Shown here one piece after another: positions 1 to 7,206 of a DNA stretch of 16,549 bases. Within the stretch, counting starts at the first letter, position 1; each line of letters begins with the position of its first letter. The stretch comes from Clostridiales bacterium (lineage in GTDB: Bacteria; Bacillota; Clostridia; Tissierellales; Sedimentibacteraceae): assembly GCA_003487955.1 (NCBI GenBank), contig DNNJ01000027.1, positions 528 to 17,076 of the forward strand, read 5' to 3'. The position numbers were made by a program, and so were the translations under genes. The notes beneath the pieces were generated by a model, which was given only the letters and a program-made list of their open reading frames with translations, searched no databases and was not told the origin of the DNA.

Positions 1-1211
1 TTTGTTGTATATCCTTCATATAAATTATCATTTTTTTCAGTTTCTATCAATACTGACAGCTCCCTGCCGACAAATGTCTTCATAAATTCACAGGCAATTG
101 TTTTGCCTTGTTCAATAAGCACCTTGCTTCTGTGAGACTTAACTTGCTCAATAACCTGAGGTTTCATTTCTGAAGCCTTAGTGCCTTCCCTCTTGGAATA
201 CTTAAAAACGTGAATTCGAGAAAATTTAATTTCTTTTACAAATTCCACGGTTTTATTGAATTCTTCATCGGTTTCTCCGGGAAAACCTACAATAATATCC
301 GTTGTAATTCCTGCTTCAGGCATAAATTTTCTTATTAATTTCACATTCTTTTTATACTCTTCTGTTGTGTATCTTCTGTTCATTCTCTTTAAAACACTGT
401 CGCTTCCGCTTTGCAAGGACAAATGAAAATGGTCACAGGTTTTATTTAAAGCTGAGTATCTTTTCATGAAATCTTCATTTATTAAGTTCGGCTCTATGGA
501 GCCAAGTCTGATTCTTTCAATTCCTTTGATTTTGTTTATATCTTCGATTAAATCAATAAGATAATACTTTTCTTTAAGCTCTTTACCGTAGGATGATATA
601 TGAATTCCATTCAGGACAATTTCTTTATAGCCGTTTTCTGCAATCCTTTCAGCTTCCTTTATGATATCATCATGATTCCTGCTTCTTATGGGTCCACGTA
701 CATAAGGAATAATGCAGTAAGAGCAAAATTGACTGCAGCCGTCCTGTATTTTAATATTGGCACGAGTTTTGTCGTGGACAGTACTTATTTGTAACTCCTC
801 AAAATTTTCTCTTCCATGAAGCTCGTCAATTTCATAATCTATATTTATATTATTCAGCTTATCCTTAATAAGTTTTCCTATATTACCTTTATGCTTTGTC
901 CCTATAATTATGTCTGCTTGGGTTTCCTTATTTATTTTTTCGGAATTTAATTGTACACTGCAGCCTACTGCTACAACTATTGCTTTAGGATTTATTCTTT
1001 TCGCCTTATTTATGAATTGCCGAGATTTTCTTTCACTTTCCTTAGTGACTGCACATGTATTAATTATATATATGTCACTGACTTCATTGGATGGAAGAAC
1101 TTTAAAACCATCCCTTTCTAAAATTTCAGTCATAGCTTCTGTTTCAAACTGATTTACTTTACAACCCAAGGTTATAAAAGAAACAGTATGTTCGTTTGTT
1201 TCCCTATTCAT
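1..1211 (-). CDS. mtaB: tRNA t6A37 methylthiotransferase MtaB, C-terminus cut by window edge
   Basis: Radical SAM enzyme that adds a methylthio group to t6A37 of ANN-decoding tRNAs, giving ms2t6A37. I translated 403 codons from ATG at 1211. The N-terminal UPF0004 domain has its three cluster cysteines C17 (TLGCKVNQ), C53 (NTCAVT) and C84 (VGCS). The radical SAM core carries the C-x3-C-x2-C motif at C159, C163 and C166 within QDGCSQFCSYCIIPYVRG. The SLQSGSD segment (about 265-271) and GFPGET (309-314) are typical of the family. The TRAM domain begins near residue 380 and is interrupted by the edge; about 30-40 residues are probably missing. The TLGCKVNQ and IQDGC forms favour MtaB over MiaB or RimO. 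The start is supported by AAGGAG five bases upstream. The gene has its own promoter and is separated from yraN by a terminator. Confidence 0.95.
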   Translation of the reverse strand, partial: MNRETNEHTVSFITLGCKVNQFETEAMTEILERDGFKVLPSNEVSDIYIINTCAVTKESERKSRQFINKAKRINPKAIVVAVGCSVQLNSEKINKETQADIIIGTKHKGNIGKLIKDKLNNINIDYEIDELHGRENFEELQISTVHDKTRANIKIQDGCSQFCSYCIIPYVRGPIRSRNHDDIIKEAERIAENGYKEIVLNGIHISSYGKELKEKYYLIDLIEDINKIKGIERIRLGSIEPNLINEDFMKRYSALNKTCDHFHLSLQSGSDSVLKRMNRRYTTEEYKKNVKLIRKFMPEAGITTDIIVGFPGETDEEFNKTVEFVKEIKFSRIHVFKYSKREGTKASEMKPQVIEQVKSHRSKVLIEQGKTIACEFMKTFVGRELSVLIETEKNDNLYEGYTT

Positions 1212-1216
1212 TCTTG

Positions 1217-1222
1217 CTCCTT
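1217..1222 (-). promoter_or_regulatory. ribosome binding site of mtaB
   Basis: AAGGAG on the minus strand, five bases before the mtaB ATG. It touches the end of the 17-base palindrome at 1222-1238, so anything that binds or folds there could affect ribosome access. Confidence 0.8.
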
Positions 1223-1238
1223 GCAATAATTTATTGCA
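1222..1238. promoter_or_regulatory. perfect palindrome at the mtaB transcription start, candidate operator
   Basis: TGCAATAAATTATTGCA on the minus strand: two perfect 8-base arms around one central base. It lies three bases downstream of the -10 box, covers the expected transcription start and reaches the ribosome binding site. A repressor site is the simplest reading. An mRNA hairpin is less likely because no proper loop remains and the arms are AT-rich. No regulator is identified. Confidence 0.4.
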
Positions 1239-1240
1239 TG

Positions 1241-1269
1241 ATAATAACATAGAATATTCATAAAATCAA
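1241..1269 (-). promoter_or_regulatory. sigma-A-like extended -10 promoter of mtaB
   Basis: On the minus strand TTGATT (1264-1269) and TATTAT (1241-1246) are separated by exactly 17 bases. TG stands one base before the -10 box, giving an extended -10. Transcription should start near 1234, with a leader of about 23 bases. Confidence 0.7.
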
Positions 1270-1321
1270 CCCCATAAAATTAAGGTAATGTCACCCGCAA
1301 CATAGCAACAAAGTGAGGAAT

Positions 1322-1357
1322 ATGACAGTACCCCGTCCCCTTGTCGTCCCTTGTCAT
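1322..1357. repeat. small GTCCCC/TTGTC palindromic element, REP-like
   Basis: The stretch is bounded by the inverted 6-mers ATGACA (1322-1327) and TGTCAT (1352-1357). Inside are two near-identical tandem units, GTCCCCTTGTC (1335-1345) and GTCCCTTGTC (1346-1355). It is G/C-rich on one strand, unlike the AT-rich surroundings. It resembles the short palindromic intergenic repeats scattered through clostridial genomes, some of which are linked to REP-associated tyrosine transposases. I infer this from composition and symmetry only; a genome copy number is needed. Confidence 0.4.
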
Positions 1358-1360
1358 AAA

Positions 1361-1388
1361 AACAAGTTCAGTATGTGCTGAACTTGTT
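1361..1388 (-). terminator. intrinsic terminator after yraN
   Basis: A perfect 11-base-pair stem (1361-1371 with 1378-1388) encloses a 6-base loop. On the minus strand the stem ends in TT and continues TTTAT, giving a short U tract. It begins immediately after the TAG stop codon of yraN, so it probably ends the deoC-nup-yraN transcript. The plus-strand side also ends TTCTAAAAA, so action in the other direction is unlikely. Confidence 0.8.
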
Positions 1389-1733
1389 CTAAAAAGCATT
1401 TTGAATATAATTTAGTTCTCTGCTTTCCAAAATTATTTCTATTACATCAAACTGACAAAGGTAATCATCTTTTCCTTTCAGCATAAAATAATATTTGGCG
1501 GCACTTCTCAATCTTTTTTGCTTAGTAAATGTCACTGCCTCTCTTGGATAGCCATATTTGGCATTTATGCGCCCCTTTACTTCAATGAAATGCAGCCTGT
1601 CATTTTTTTCGGCAATAATATCTATTTCCCCAAATTTGCTTATAAAGTTTACCTCTAATATTTTATAATTATTATATCGTAAGTATTTTTCGGCAATTTT
1701 TTCGTATTCAAAGCCTTTATTTTTATTATACAT
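1389..1733 (-). CDS. yraN: YraN family (UPF0102) PD-(D/E)XK-fold protein
   Basis: A 114-residue protein of the conserved UPF0102 family, whose fold resembles Holliday-junction resolvases and restriction endonucleases. Its cellular role is not settled. The family features are visible: an N-terminal G-x-E helix (G7, E9), then GEIDIIA with D38 (35-41), then FIEVK with E51 and K53 (49-53), which together make the D...E-x-K nuclease-type site. RINAKYGYPREAV (55-67) matches the region after the active site. Length is usual for the family (about 115-125). It follows the HerA-like gene by 21 bases and ends at a terminator, so it is the last gene of the operon. Its ribosome binding site is weak (AGAAG four bases before ATG), suggesting dependence on upstream translation. 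Confidence 0.9.
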   Translation of the reverse strand: MYNKNKGFEYEKIAEKYLRYNNYKILEVNFISKFGEIDIIAEKNDRLHFIEVKGRINAKYGYPREAVTFTKQKRLRSAAKYYFMLKGKDDYLCQFDVIEIILESRELNYIQNAF

Positions 1734-1754
1734 AGTCTTCTAAGATGTGCTTCA

Positions 1755-3353
1755 TTATCTTTTAAAAGTTCCCAACACACCTCTAATAAGTGAACGACCA
1801 ACTTCTCTGCCGATTGCATGCATTGCTGAATTAGCTACCCTGTCAACGGCAGTCATTTTACTGCTTGCTTTTTTCTGGGCTCTTTCCAATTCTTTTTGTT
1901 GTTTTTCTCTTTCCTTTTCTTCTGCCTTAAGTCTTTTCTCTTCTTCTTTAAGCCTTTTTTCTTCTTCCTTGGCTTCAAATTGCAGTCTTTTTTCTTCTAC
2001 CTTAGCTTCCTGAACAAGCCGCTTTTCTTCTTCTTGTCTTTGTATTCCAAGAAGCTCTTCCTCTTTTTTCCTTTCTGCTTTTGCTATCAGCATTTCATAA
2101 GCAGACTCTCTGTCAACTGCCTTGTAATATTTCTTATAAACCGGAGCGCTGACAATTATTTGATTTCTCAGCATATCGTCTATTGTTCCAAACTGACTTT
2201 GCGGCGGTAGTATGAAAGCACGCTCAACTACACAGGGTATTCCTTTTTCATCAAGGCACGAAATTAAAGCTTCACCGGTTCCAAGTTCTGTTATTGCTTC
2301 CACTGTATCAAATTCCGGATTTTCCCTGAATGTTTCTGCAGCTGTAACAACCTTTTTCCTTTCAGCAGGAGTATACGCTCTTAATGCGTGCTGAATTCTG
2401 TTTCCTAATTGTCCTAATATATCATCCGGCACATCCATTGGATTTTGCGTTACAAAGTAAACGCCCACGCCTTTTGAACGAATCAAACGAACAACTAATT
2501 CGATTTTATCAAGCAGTTGTTTTGGAGCATCTTCAAAAAGTAGATGTGCTTCGTCAAAGAAGAATACCATTTTAGGTTTTATTAAATCTCCTTCTTCAGG
2601 AAGGTTTTCATATAATTCTGACAACATCCACAATAAGAATGTAGAGTACAACAAGGGGTTTAAAAATAATTTTGCACAGTGCAGCACATTTATATAACCT
2701 CTTCCGTCTGTAGATGTTTTTATCCAGTCATGGATATCCAATTCAGGCTCCCCAAAGAAAAATTCACCGCCTTGGTCTTCCAATGTCAACAAGCTTCTTA
2801 AAATAGCGCCGATACTTTGAGCCGATATATTTCCGTATTTCATTCTGAAATCATTTGAATTATCTCCCACATACTGTACCATTGCTCGTAAATCCTTTAA
2901 ATCCAGCAGCAAAAGTCCTCTTTCATCTGCCACTCTGAAAACAATGTTTAAAACTCCTGCCTGTGTATCGTTTAAATCTAAAATTCTGGAAAGCATCAAT
3001 GGTCCCATTTCAGTAACGGTAGTTCGAACGGGTATTCCCCCTTCGCCGTACACATCCCAAAATTGAACGGGGAATCCTTTATATTTAAAATCATTTATTC
3101 CAAAACGATTAATTCTCTCCTGCATATTTTCATTATCTGTCCCGGCTATTGCAATGCTTGCCAAGTCTCCCTTAATATCAGCAATAAAAACAGGAACTCC
3201 AAGCTCGCTGAAGGATTCTGCCAATACTTTTAATGTTATTGTTTTTCCCGTACCTGTGGCTCCTGCCACAAGGCCGTGTCTGTTAGCCATCTTTGGCTCT
3301 AAATATACTCTGTTATCACTTTTTCCTATCCAAATTTTATTATCGGCAAACAT
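1755..3353 (-). CDS. HerA-like ATPase of the DUF853/YjgR family
   Basis: A 532-residue P-loop ATPase of the FtsK/HerA class, related to E. coli YjgR. Family members are annotated as HerA-like helicases, but their job is not established. Walker A is GATGTGKT (31-38), preceded by the short N-terminal strand segment seen in YjgR. Walker B is FFFDEAH (264-270). The polar sensor strand VYFVTQNP (298-305) and [13 protein letters not shown] (317-329) are family hallmarks. Residues about 425-497 form a highly charged coiled coil with KRL at 444-446, 455-457, 466-468 and 473-475. A basic tail ends the protein. It has no signal peptide or membrane segment, so it is cytosolic. AAGGAG six bases before ATG supports the start. 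The gene lies 21 bases after nupQ and 21 before yraN, so it is probably co-transcribed with both. Confidence 0.88.
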   Translation of the reverse strand: MFADNKIWIGKSDNRVYLEPKMANRHGLVAGATGTGKTITLKVLAESFSELGVPVFIADIKGDLASIAIAGTDNENMQERINRFGINDFKYKGFPVQFWDVYGEGGIPVRTTVTEMGPLMLSRILDLNDTQAGVLNIVFRVADERGLLLLDLKDLRAMVQYVGDNSNDFRMKYGNISAQSIGAILRSLLTLEDQGGEFFFGEPELDIHDWIKTSTDGRGYINVLHCAKLFLNPLLYSTFLLWMLSELYENLPEEGDLIKPKMVFFFDEAHLLFEDAPKQLLDKIELVVRLIRSKGVGVYFVTQNPMDVPDDILGQLGNRIQHALRAYTPAERKKVVTAAETFRENPEFDTVEAITELGTGEALISCLDEKGIPCVVERAFILPPQSQFGTIDDMLRNQIIVSAPVYKKYYKAVDRESAYEMLIAKAERKKEEELLGIQRQEEEKRLVQEAKVEEKRLQFEAKEEEKRLKEEEKRLKAEEKEREKQQKELERAQKKASSKMTAVDRVANSAMHAIGREVGRSLIRGVLGTFKR

Positions 3354-3374
3354 ATTTATCTCCTTTCAAAATTT

Positions 3375-4328
3375 TTATCTGCTTCCTTTATCATATGGTA
3401 TTCCTTCTGCTCTTGGTGCCTGAGATTTCTTGGAAGAGAATGTCAGCACAACCAAGGTTGCAATATATGGAATCATTTTATAAACTTCGTTTGATATGGG
3501 TAACCCTTTAAGAAACGGGATTCCCGAGTAAGCTGAAGCGAATGTCTTCATTATTCCAAAGAAAAATGCAGCAACAAATACTTTTTTTGTTCTCCATTGA
3601 CCAAAAATTAAAACTGCCAAAGCCAAGAAACCATATCCGGCAACAGTTGCATTAAAGTTAGTACTGGTTGGTACTACAAATGTAAGTCCGCCTATTCCTG
3701 CTAATATTCCTGAAATAATTACACCTGCATATCTTATATGATATACATTAATACCGACTGAATCTGCCGCTTGAGGATGTTCACCGCAAGCACGGAGCCT
3801 TAACCCAAAACGTGTTTGATTAATTACAAACCATGAAACAAAAGCAATAAAAAGTCCGATATAAGTTGTTATATATGCATTCTTGAATAGTATGGGACCT
3901 AATATAGGAATATCCCCTAAAATCGGAACACTTCTTATATAAAAAGTATCCCTAAATTGAACCTGCTGAACTCCTTGAATCATCCTTGCTGTATAAACTG
4001 CAAATGCAGGGGCAAACATATTCAATGCCGTACCGCTTATGGTCTGATTTGCTTTGAGATTAATTGATGCAAATGCATGAAATAACGAGAATATCGCACC
4101 AGCCAAGGCCGATACCAAGACAGACAACAATAATAGGGTTTGTCCGCTCATAGAACCCTCGAAGATATGAATAAATCCGATTCCAAAAAATGCCCCTACA
4201 ACCATTATCCCTTCCAAAGCAATATTTACAATACCGCTTCTTTCAGCAAACATTCCACCTAAAGCAACTATCAGAAGAGGAATTGCAAAATACATAGTTT
4301 GCTGTGCTATAAAATAAACCGTACTCAT
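3375..4328 (-). CDS. nupQ: nucleoside ABC transporter permease, NupQ-type
   Basis: Integral membrane subunit (317 residues) of a BMP-dependent nucleoside importer, in the branched-chain/simple-sugar permease class. It is similar in layout and length to B. subtilis NupQ (YufQ) and Lactococcus NupC. Hydrophobic segments run throughout, for example about 12-28, 38-55, 64-84, 152-170, 201-220, 230-243 and 250-266. Conserved cytoplasmic motifs are SGIVNIALEG (31-40) and RACGEHPQAADSVGIN (179-194), the latter being the coupling segment expected to contact the ATPase. ATG follows the TAA stop of nupP directly, and GGGAGG lies eight bases upstream inside nupP, indicating translational coupling. It should pair with NupP to form the transport pathway. 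The exact nucleosides carried cannot be read from sequence. Confidence 0.92.
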   Translation of the reverse strand: MSTVYFIAQQTMYFAIPLLIVALGGMFAERSGIVNIALEGIMVVGAFFGIGFIHIFEGSMSGQTLLLLSVLVSALAGAIFSLFHAFASINLKANQTISGTALNMFAPAFAVYTARMIQGVQQVQFRDTFYIRSVPILGDIPILGPILFKNAYITTYIGLFIAFVSWFVINQTRFGLRLRACGEHPQAADSVGINVYHIRYAGVIISGILAGIGGLTFVVPTSTNFNATVAGYGFLALAVLIFGQWRTKKVFVAAFFFGIMKTFASAYSGIPFLKGLPISNEVYKMIPYIATLVVLTFSSKKSQAPRAEGIPYDKGSR

Positions 4329-5531
4329 TTAATTATCCTCCCTTTGCTCTGTTTGTTCAGCTTTACCATTAACAAGCGTGCGTTCATCATTAGAGCTCAC
4401 TGCATTAGAAACCTTAATCGGCACCGGCTCTTCAATATTTTTTTTATCGTTGTTTTCAACAGGCTTGCTGATAAATCTGTTGATTATTTGTTTAAATAAT
4501 AATGCAAAAGCTCCGCAGTAAATAATTACCGCTATAATCATATCTATAATTTCAGGCACAAAGTTATAGAGCTGTATATTAAATCCACCCACCTCTAAAT
4601 GTGCTATAAACAATCCGGCAAGAAATATTCCTATGGGATGGGACATTCCTAAAAGCGCTACGGAAATACCGCTGAACCCTTCCTCTGCCAACACATCCAA
4701 TACATGAATATATTTCCCTGAGCCTGAAAGATATAGAAGTCCCCCTCCTAATCCCGATAGGGCTCCTGCAATAACCATTGATAATATTAAACTCCTCTTT
4801 TCATTAATTCCTGCATATTTGCTTGCTTCCTTATTACTTCCGCAGGCTTTTAATTCATAGCCGAATGTAGTTTTCTGCAATACTATATAAATTACTATTA
4901 CAGCTATTATTACTATAAATATTCCAATGCTTATATTGCTTGTATTAAAAAGCTTATCCATACCTGCCTTGGGCAGTATGGCGCTTTTCAAAACAGGTTT
5001 TGTTTGATTTTTTAATGAATCATACACTGATTTCACTATTGACATATTAACAAGGTACATTCCTATATAATTCATCATTATGGATGTTATAACTTCATTA
5101 ACATTGAAAAATGCTTTAAGTATACCGGGGCCTGAACCCCACACAGCACCTGCAGCCATTGCTCCCAATAATGCAATAAGCCAATGTATTTCGGCAGGAA
5201 TAAAGGTCCATTTAATTCCTATATAAATTGCAGTAAAGGCACCTAATGTAAATTGTCCTACTGCCCCTATGTTGAACAATCCTGTTTTAAAAGCAAAGCC
5301 CACAGATAACCCTGTCATAATAATAGGTATGGCAAAATATATTACTTGAGCCAAACCTTTAGTACCATCTACAAACCCGCCTTTTAAAATCGTAAAAAAG
5401 GCAGGAAAAGCATCTTCTGAATTACTTATTAATAATATTATAAGACCAACAAGGAGCCCTGCGACAATAGCCATCAATGAAGACAAAAAGCTGGTAACCC
5501 CTTCATACTGCAACAGCCTATTTCTTCTCAT
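4329..5531 (-). CDS. nupP: nucleoside ABC transporter permease, NupP-type
   Basis: Partner permease of NupQ, 400 residues from ATG at 5531. A GTG nine bases earlier (5540) overlaps the Shine-Dalgarno and is rejected. Hydrophobic segments lie near residues 14-36, 62-80, 93-106, 117-132, 145-163, 201-218, 248-268, 286-310 and 328-347. Family motifs are NIGAVGQF (87-94) and KACGSNKEASKYAGIN (228-243). The last 45 or so residues form a hydrophilic, Glu/Asn/Lys-rich tail after the final membrane segment, making the protein about 50 residues longer than B. subtilis NupP (about 348). The start overlaps the 3' end of nupO by 14 bases. The gene is immediately followed by nupQ, so the ATPase and both permeases are probably translated in a coupled way. 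Confidence 0.92.
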   Translation of the reverse strand: MRRNRLLQYEGVTSFLSSLMAIVAGLLVGLIILLISNSEDAFPAFFTILKGGFVDGTKGLAQVIYFAIPIIMTGLSVGFAFKTGLFNIGAVGQFTLGAFTAIYIGIKWTFIPAEIHWLIALLGAMAAGAVWGSGPGILKAFFNVNEVITSIMMNYIGMYLVNMSIVKSVYDSLKNQTKPVLKSAILPKAGMDKLFNTSNISIGIFIVIIAVIVIYIVLQKTTFGYELKACGSNKEASKYAGINEKRSLILSMVIAGALSGLGGGLLYLSGSGKYIHVLDVLAEEGFSGISVALLGMSHPIGIFLAGLFIAHLEVGGFNIQLYNFVPEIIDMIIAVIIYCGAFALLFKQIINRFISKPVENNDKKNIEEPVPIKVSNAVSSNDERTLVNGKAEQTEQREDN

Positions 5532-7053
5532 ACTTATCACTCCTTTTTGATCCGGCCATGTAAAGCCCTAATTCTTCTACAGTAATTTCTTTAGGAGCTA
5601 AATCACCTACAATTTCACCCTCATATATAACCAATATTCTGTCGCTTACATCCATTACCTCATCAAGTTCCAAGGATACTAAAAGTACTGCTTTTCCTTG
5701 GTCTCTTTGAGCTATTAACTGTTTATGAATGTATTCCGTTGCTCCGACATCAAGTCCTCTTGTAGGCTGTACAGCCATTACAATATCAGGGTCCTTGTCA
5801 AGCTCCCTAGCAACTATAAGCTTTTGCTGATTTCCGCCCGACATATTTCTTACTATTGAATCTTCATCTCTTGGGCTTCTTATATCATATTGTTTTATTA
5901 ATTTTTTGGCGTATTCTTTTACAGCATTAAATTTAATAAATCCGTTTTTTTGAAACCGCGGCTGAAAGTAAGTCTGCAAAACAGCATTCTGTTTCAGGTC
6001 AAAATCTAAAATAACTCCGTGCTTATGCCTGTCTTCAGGTATATGAGACATTCCGTCTATACTTTTTTTCCTGACTGATTCTTTAGTAATATCCTTGCCT
6101 TTAAATAATACTTGTCCTTCATTAATAGGTATGAGTCCTGTTATTCCATATACCAGTTCAGATTGTCCGTTGCCGTCAATACCCGCTATACAAAGAATCT
6201 CTCCTGCTTTTACTTTAAAAGAAACATTATTAACCACATTTTTCTTAGAATTTTTAGCCTTAACAGTCATATTTCTAACTTCAAGAACAGCTTCACCTGT
6301 TTTAATATCATCCTTTTCAATGTTAAAATTAATTTTACGTCCCACCATCATTTCTGACATTTGTTCCTTGGTTGTTGTTTCTACGTCAACAGTCCCTATA
6401 TACTTGCCTTTTCTTAAAACTGTGCAGCGATCAGCTGCTTCTTTTATTTCATTTAGTTTATGGGAGATGAAAACAATTGATTTTCCTTCCTTTACTAATT
6501 CTTTCATTATTTTCATTAATTCTTCAATTTCCTGAGGTGTTAAAACAGCCGTAGGCTCATCGAAAATTAATATTTCGCTGTCCGAATACAGCATCTTAAG
6601 TATTTCAACTCTTTGCTGCATACCAACTGTTATATCTGAAATATATGCATCAGGGTCGATTCTTAATTTATAACGTTCACTGAGGTCTATTACTTTTTTT
6701 CTTGCATCATCTTTCTTTAAAATACCCATATTTACGGTTTCTCTGCCTAAAATAATACTTTCAAGCACCGTAAAATTATGAACCAATTTGAAGTGCTGGT
6801 GAACCATACCTATTTTTAAACTGCTTGCATCATTAGGATTATTAATTTTAACAGGATTACCGTTAATTTTTATACTGCCTTTTTCTGCTTGATATAAACC
6901 GAATAAAACACTCATCAAGGTAGATTTACCCGCTCCGTTTTCTCCCAAGAGCGCATGGACTTCACCTTTCTTGACATTAAAGTCTACATCATCAAGAGCT
7001 TTAAAATTACCGAATATTTTGGTAATATTGTTCATTTCAATTACATACTCCAT
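5518..7053 (-). CDS. nupO: tandem ABC ATPase of the nucleoside importer, NupO-type
   Basis: Cytoplasmic energy-coupling subunit with two fused nucleotide-binding domains, 511 residues from ATG at 7053. Domain 1 has Walker A GENGAGKST (37-45), Walker B ILIFDEPT (161-168), the H-loop histidine H198 and a degenerate signature (TVGMQQR, about 142-148). Domain 2 has an intact signature MSGGNQQK (404-411), a broken Walker A-like loop GIDGNGQSEL (291-300), AVQPTRGLD in place of the usual DEPT (about 427-435), and no H-loop histidine. This asymmetry is normal for the family: one canonical ATP site forms from domain 1 Walker motifs and the domain 2 signature. An upstream ATG (7068) has no Shine-Dalgarno, whereas GGGTGG precedes ATG 7053. 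The gene sits 138-150 bases after nupN, across a hairpin and a palindromic element. Confidence 0.93.
   Translation of the reverse strand: MEYVIEMNNITKIFGNFKALDDVDFNVKKGEVHALLGENGAGKSTLMSVLFGLYQAEKGSIKINGNPVKINNPNDASSLKIGMVHQHFKLVHNFTVLESIILGRETVNMGILKKDDARKKVIDLSERYKLRIDPDAYISDITVGMQQRVEILKMLYSDSEILIFDEPTAVLTPQEIEELMKIMKELVKEGKSIVFISHKLNEIKEAADRCTVLRKGKYIGTVDVETTTKEQMSEMMVGRKINFNIEKDDIKTGEAVLEVRNMTVKAKNSKKNVVNNVSFKVKAGEILCIAGIDGNGQSELVYGITGLIPINEGQVLFKGKDITKESVRKKSIDGMSHIPEDRHKHGVILDFDLKQNAVLQTYFQPRFQKNGFIKFNAVKEYAKKLIKQYDIRSPRDEDSIVRNMSGGNQQKLIVARELDKDPDIVMAVQPTRGLDVGATEYIHKQLIAQRDQGKAVLLVSLELDEVMDVSDRILVIYEGEIVGDLAPKEITVEELGLYMAGSKRSDKYEKK
5540..5545 (-). promoter_or_regulatory. ribosome binding site of nupP, decides the start
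   Basis: AAGGAG on the minus strand, eight bases before ATG 5531. Because it overlaps the upstream in-frame GTG (5540), only the ATG can be served by it. Confidence 0.75.
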
Positions 7054-7057
7054 CTTG

Positions 7058-7063
7058 CCACCC
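7058..7063 (-). promoter_or_regulatory. ribosome binding site of nupO, decides the start
   Basis: GGGTGG on the minus strand, four bases before ATG 7053. It lies inside the longer reading frame that begins at ATG 7068, which itself has only AT-rich sequence upstream. The spacing is short, so initiation may be moderate. Confidence 0.55.
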
Positions 7064-7083
7064 GCCATTTATAAATATGGAAA

Positions 7084-7151
7084 GGGGACACACCTCTACT
7101 ATAGGGATAGTCTTTGAGGGTAAGAGGAATGTCCCCAATATATATGTCCCC
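7084..7151. repeat. GGGGAC...GTCCCC palindromic element between nupN and nupO
   Basis: Inverted arms GGGGACACACCTCT (7084-7097) and AGAGGAATGTCCCC (7123-7136) match at 12 of 14 positions around a 25-base centre. A further TGTCCCC copy follows at 7145-7151. Like the element at 1322-1357 it carries the GGGGAC/GTCCCC core and stands out from AT-rich surroundings. It lies in the transcribed spacer of the operon and could fold into a long hairpin in the mRNA. A mobile palindromic repeat is inferred from structure only. Confidence 0.45.
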
Positions 7152-7157
7152 AAATAT

Positions 7158-7195
7158 AAGGTTGCTTATAAGGCTTACGCCCTAAAAGCAACCTT
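7158..7195 (-). terminator. hairpin after nupN, likely leaky terminator or processing barrier
   Basis: Perfect 10-base arms AAGGTTGCTT and AAGCAACCTT (7158-7167 with 7186-7195) enclose an inner, imperfect TTAGGGC/GCCTTA stem with a GTAA loop. On the minus strand it starts 11 bases after the nupN stop codon and is followed by ATATTTG, a poor U tract. It is therefore more likely to leak or to protect the upstream mRNA 3' end than to stop all transcription. That would raise binding protein over transporter. Confidence 0.65.
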
Positions 7196-7206
7196 TCAAT
7201 AATAAA

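Noticed and set aside
1896..2210. Plus-strand reading frame rich in Phe, Leu and Ser opposite the HerA-like gene
   Set aside because: It is the complement of the Glu/Lys-rich coiled-coil coding sequence; no ribosome binding site or recognisable protein.
5518..7053. Missing key residues in the second ABC domain of NupO as a sign of a decayed gene
   Set aside because: This asymmetry is normal for the simple-sugar/nucleoside ATPase family; the reading frame is full length.
7054..7068. Earlier ATG for NupO at 7068
   Set aside because: No Shine-Dalgarno upstream; GGGTGG lies between it and ATG 7053, where homology begins. The difference is five residues, so this stays a preference rather than proof.
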